Assembly: GCA_963573385.1 (NCBI GenBank)
Contig: CAUYLG010038472.1
Location: 1-64,000, forward strand
Source of the DNA: Cacajao melanocephalus
Taxonomy: Eukaryota > Chordata > Mammalia > Primates > Pitheciidae
DNA length: 64,000 nt
Reading direction: 5' to 3'
Shown: positions 60,487 through 64,000 of the stretch, in pieces
How the letters are laid out: each line of letters opens with the position of its first letter
Numbering within the stretch: the first letter of the stretch is position 1
Made by a program: the position numbers and the translations under genes
The notes under the pieces: generated by a model
Told to the model about the DNA's origin: nothing
Seen by the model: only the letters and a program-made list of their open reading frames with translations
Database searches by the model: none

Positions 60487-60651
60487 AGTGGTTCTCAAAG
60501 TGCGGTCTTCGAAGTAACAGCAACACTTGAGAACTTGGAAATCTCAGGCTCCACCCCAGACCCACTGAATTAGAAATACTAGGAGTGGGACTGAGCCATC
60601 TGCTTTAACATGTCCTCCAGGTGATTCTGATGCCGTTTTGAAAACCATTGG
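60487..60651 (+). mobile_element. MER5A hAT transposon
   Basis: It starts AGTGGTTCTCAAAGTG and ends CAGGTGATTCTGATGCCG plus TTTTGAAAACCATTGG. An L2 fragment follows at about 60745-60880. Confidence 0.9.
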
Positions 60652-61229
60652 GTGGGTTGAACTACCTATGGGGTAAGGTTATTGCTAACCTCATCAAATC
60701 TAGTGCCCAACCCATTTCTCCCTGACTTCTCATCACTTTCACTCGGTCAGTCATTTATTCAGATTTATTAAGGGCCTACTACGTTCTTGGTACTGTGATA
60801 GAAATGCAAAGCCAAAAAGACATCACCTTCAAGGAGTTCATGCCACTGAGAGGATAGGAAAGTAAATCAGTAACTACAGTCTAGTGGATAAATGACAGAA
60901 AAGGGAAAGCAGAGGGAGGGGCCCCTAAGCCACAGTAGTCTGTGAACCCTGGTTCTGTGGTCCCTTAGCTTGATTTCTGATTAGACTTCAATGAGCCCTC
61001 AAAGCCAGAAAGGACGTTAGAGAATGTCTAGCCTAGGATTCCCAGCCTTGAGTCCATGAAGGAGGATGGGGAAGAAGGATGGAAGGTCGTCTGCAATCCC
61101 ACAGAGGCCATGTCTCATTGTGTATGTCTCAATTGTTTTAGGGGGAGCAGGACCATGGCTTTCATTTTATTAATCTCCAAGAATAATTATCCACATATGT
61201 TTAAGAACCATTGGTCTTTTGTTTGTTTA

Positions 61230-62210
61230 ACCTGTTCATTTTGCAGATGAAGAAACTGAGGTCCAAACTATTACATTATTTCTTTCAATACTCAAATGAC
61301 TTCTGTAAGGTCACACAGCCCTCTATTGGTAGGCCGTTGAGAAACGGTTTTAAACTGTGCTATGAACGAAAGGGAATCATACCACTTCACAGGCTTATAT
61401 GTTTGGAGTAGCAATACTGTGTGTTGGTTAAGAGCACACACCGGAGAGCATTAGGTTGAAATACCTAGCTGTGTGATTTGAAGTAATTAACTTCTTTGAG
61501 CCTCAGTCTCCTCATGTGTAAAATAGAGATAATGATATTCATCTCTTGAGTTCTTCATGTAAATTGTTCCATGCTGTGCCTGTGCAAAATAAACACTCAA
61601 TGTATGGTAGCTATTAAGTACAATTCAGAGGTTGGGACACATTCACATTTATTATCCCATTTTATCCTCACCATGATCCTCACTGCGTATTCTCACTTTA
61701 CAGATGAGGAAAATAAGACTTCTTGATAGCTGGTAAATGGTAGCAATGACTCAAACCCAGATCCACAACTCGTAAGTTTCGCGTACTTTGCTCTTTGTTA
61801 CTTGGCATGGTTTTCCAGATTGTCCTTTATAGGGATGCAGACAATACAAGGCACCAGTTTACAGCACAGTTTTAGATTCAAAGATGATTGGGTTTGAGTC
61901 CTAAGTTACTCCATTTATCAGCTACATGACTCAGGGAAAGTGATTTAACCTCTGTGAGCCTTGTTTCCTCACTGGCAAGATGGGAGGCACTAAATGCACA
62001 ATAAACTGATGAGATATATAAAGATTAGATAAAACGTGTTGTGTAAAGCCCCTGACGTTTGGGAGGTAGTAAGTGTTAACTACCATTATTTGTCCCTGCC
62101 TCCTAGAGTAGTGTGGGGATTAACTGAGATAGTGTATGTCATGCACTTTTGACAGTGCCTGGCATTAGAGTAGGTACTCAATACGTATCTTGAATAAATG
62201 AGTGAGTGAA
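61230..62210. mobile_element. cluster of MIR fragments
   Basis: Reverse at about 61230-61330 and 61640-61790; forward at about 61420-61620, 61870-62060 and 62095-62210. Marks include GATGAAGAAACTGAGGTCC and ACAGTGCCTGGCATTAGAGT. Confidence 0.75.
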
Positions 62211-62412
62211 CAGACCTATTGTGAGCCTCTTATCAAAGAATTGCTTCCTCTCCCTTTCACAGTCTCAATGCCATTTTTGTAACAGATTCTGAGTTCCTTT
62301 GCTTTACTTTCTGTTTATTTCCACAGCCAAACAAAGCCTTTCTCTTTTTACCCCAGAATTCTTCAGTCTCCCTCTGAGGCTCCCAGTTCTGAAGGGCTAG
62401 TCCCTCTCTCTA

Positions 62413-62730
<318 letters not shown>

Positions 62731-62978
62731 CTAGAGAGGGGAAATGGCAAAAGGTCTTTCTTACTCAGTACCTGAGCAAGGAGGCCAAGACGGTAGGAGC
62801 AGAAGTGAAACACCAGCAAACCCAACTTTCCTGTCTGCAGCTCTGTCCCTTGCTCTCTCCCCTTCAACAGCTTCTCAGTCTCCATCCCAAGAATTGTTTC
62901 CCAGCTTAACCTTGTGCTTGCTGCTAAGAAAAATACTGGAAGGGAAAGGAAGAAATGAACTGGCTTATTATTTCCCTA

Positions 62979-64000
<1,022 letters not shown>

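Overview
The window is nuclear DNA of a catarrhine primate. It is dense in Alu elements, also carries L1, L2, MIR, hAT and LTR fragments, and its genes are split into short exons with GT-AG introns. It holds a run of three related immunoglobulin-superfamily adhesion genes, all on the minus strand: JAML (AMICA1), MPZL3 and MPZL2. This is the order I know from human 11q23.3. The predicted JAML and MPZL3 proteins differ from the human ones (as I remember them) at many positions, so a non-human primate, probably an Old World monkey, fits better than human. That species call is an inference.

Layout from left to right. JAML runs from beyond the left edge to about 25.3 kb. Eight coding exons and one 5' non-coding exon are present, encoding residues 1-364 of an expected 394; the last coding exon lies left of base 1. 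From about 25.3 to 26.88 kb is a short intergenic gap with a MER2-like DNA transposon and a solo LTR. MPZL3 is complete (about 26.88-52.15 kb, six exons, 235 codons) with a roughly 2.9 kb 3' UTR and a GC-rich promoter carrying CRE and ETS-type sites. After a gap of about 1 kb, MPZL2 starts at its poly(A) end near 53.17 kb and runs off the right edge; its first exon (signal peptide) is missing.

The three proteins are type I membrane proteins with V-type Ig domains. JAML is a leukocyte receptor with two Ig domains and a cytoplasmic YMTM motif. MPZL2 and MPZL3 each have one domain, and their two Ig exons have identical lengths (167 and 211 nt), a clear sign of gene duplication.

Most interesting points: (1) an apparently undescribed leader-like exon at 13154-13241 inside JAML. 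It has an in-frame ATG, a hydrophobic core, a GTAAGA donor and the splice phase needed to join the second Ig domain directly. (2) Intron sequence around the two JAML Ig exon pairs is still alignable, showing that the second domain arose by a tandem duplication of about 6.5-7 kb. Together these suggest that JAML is a fusion of two tandem single-domain units, with the leader exon of the second unit surviving. Other points are a near-perfect 80-bp inverted repeat in MPZL3 intron 1, an 85-bp direct repeat in a JAML intron, short perfect hairpins, and nested LTR-in-L1 insertions. No non-coding RNA gene, CRISPR array or bacterial-type system was seen.
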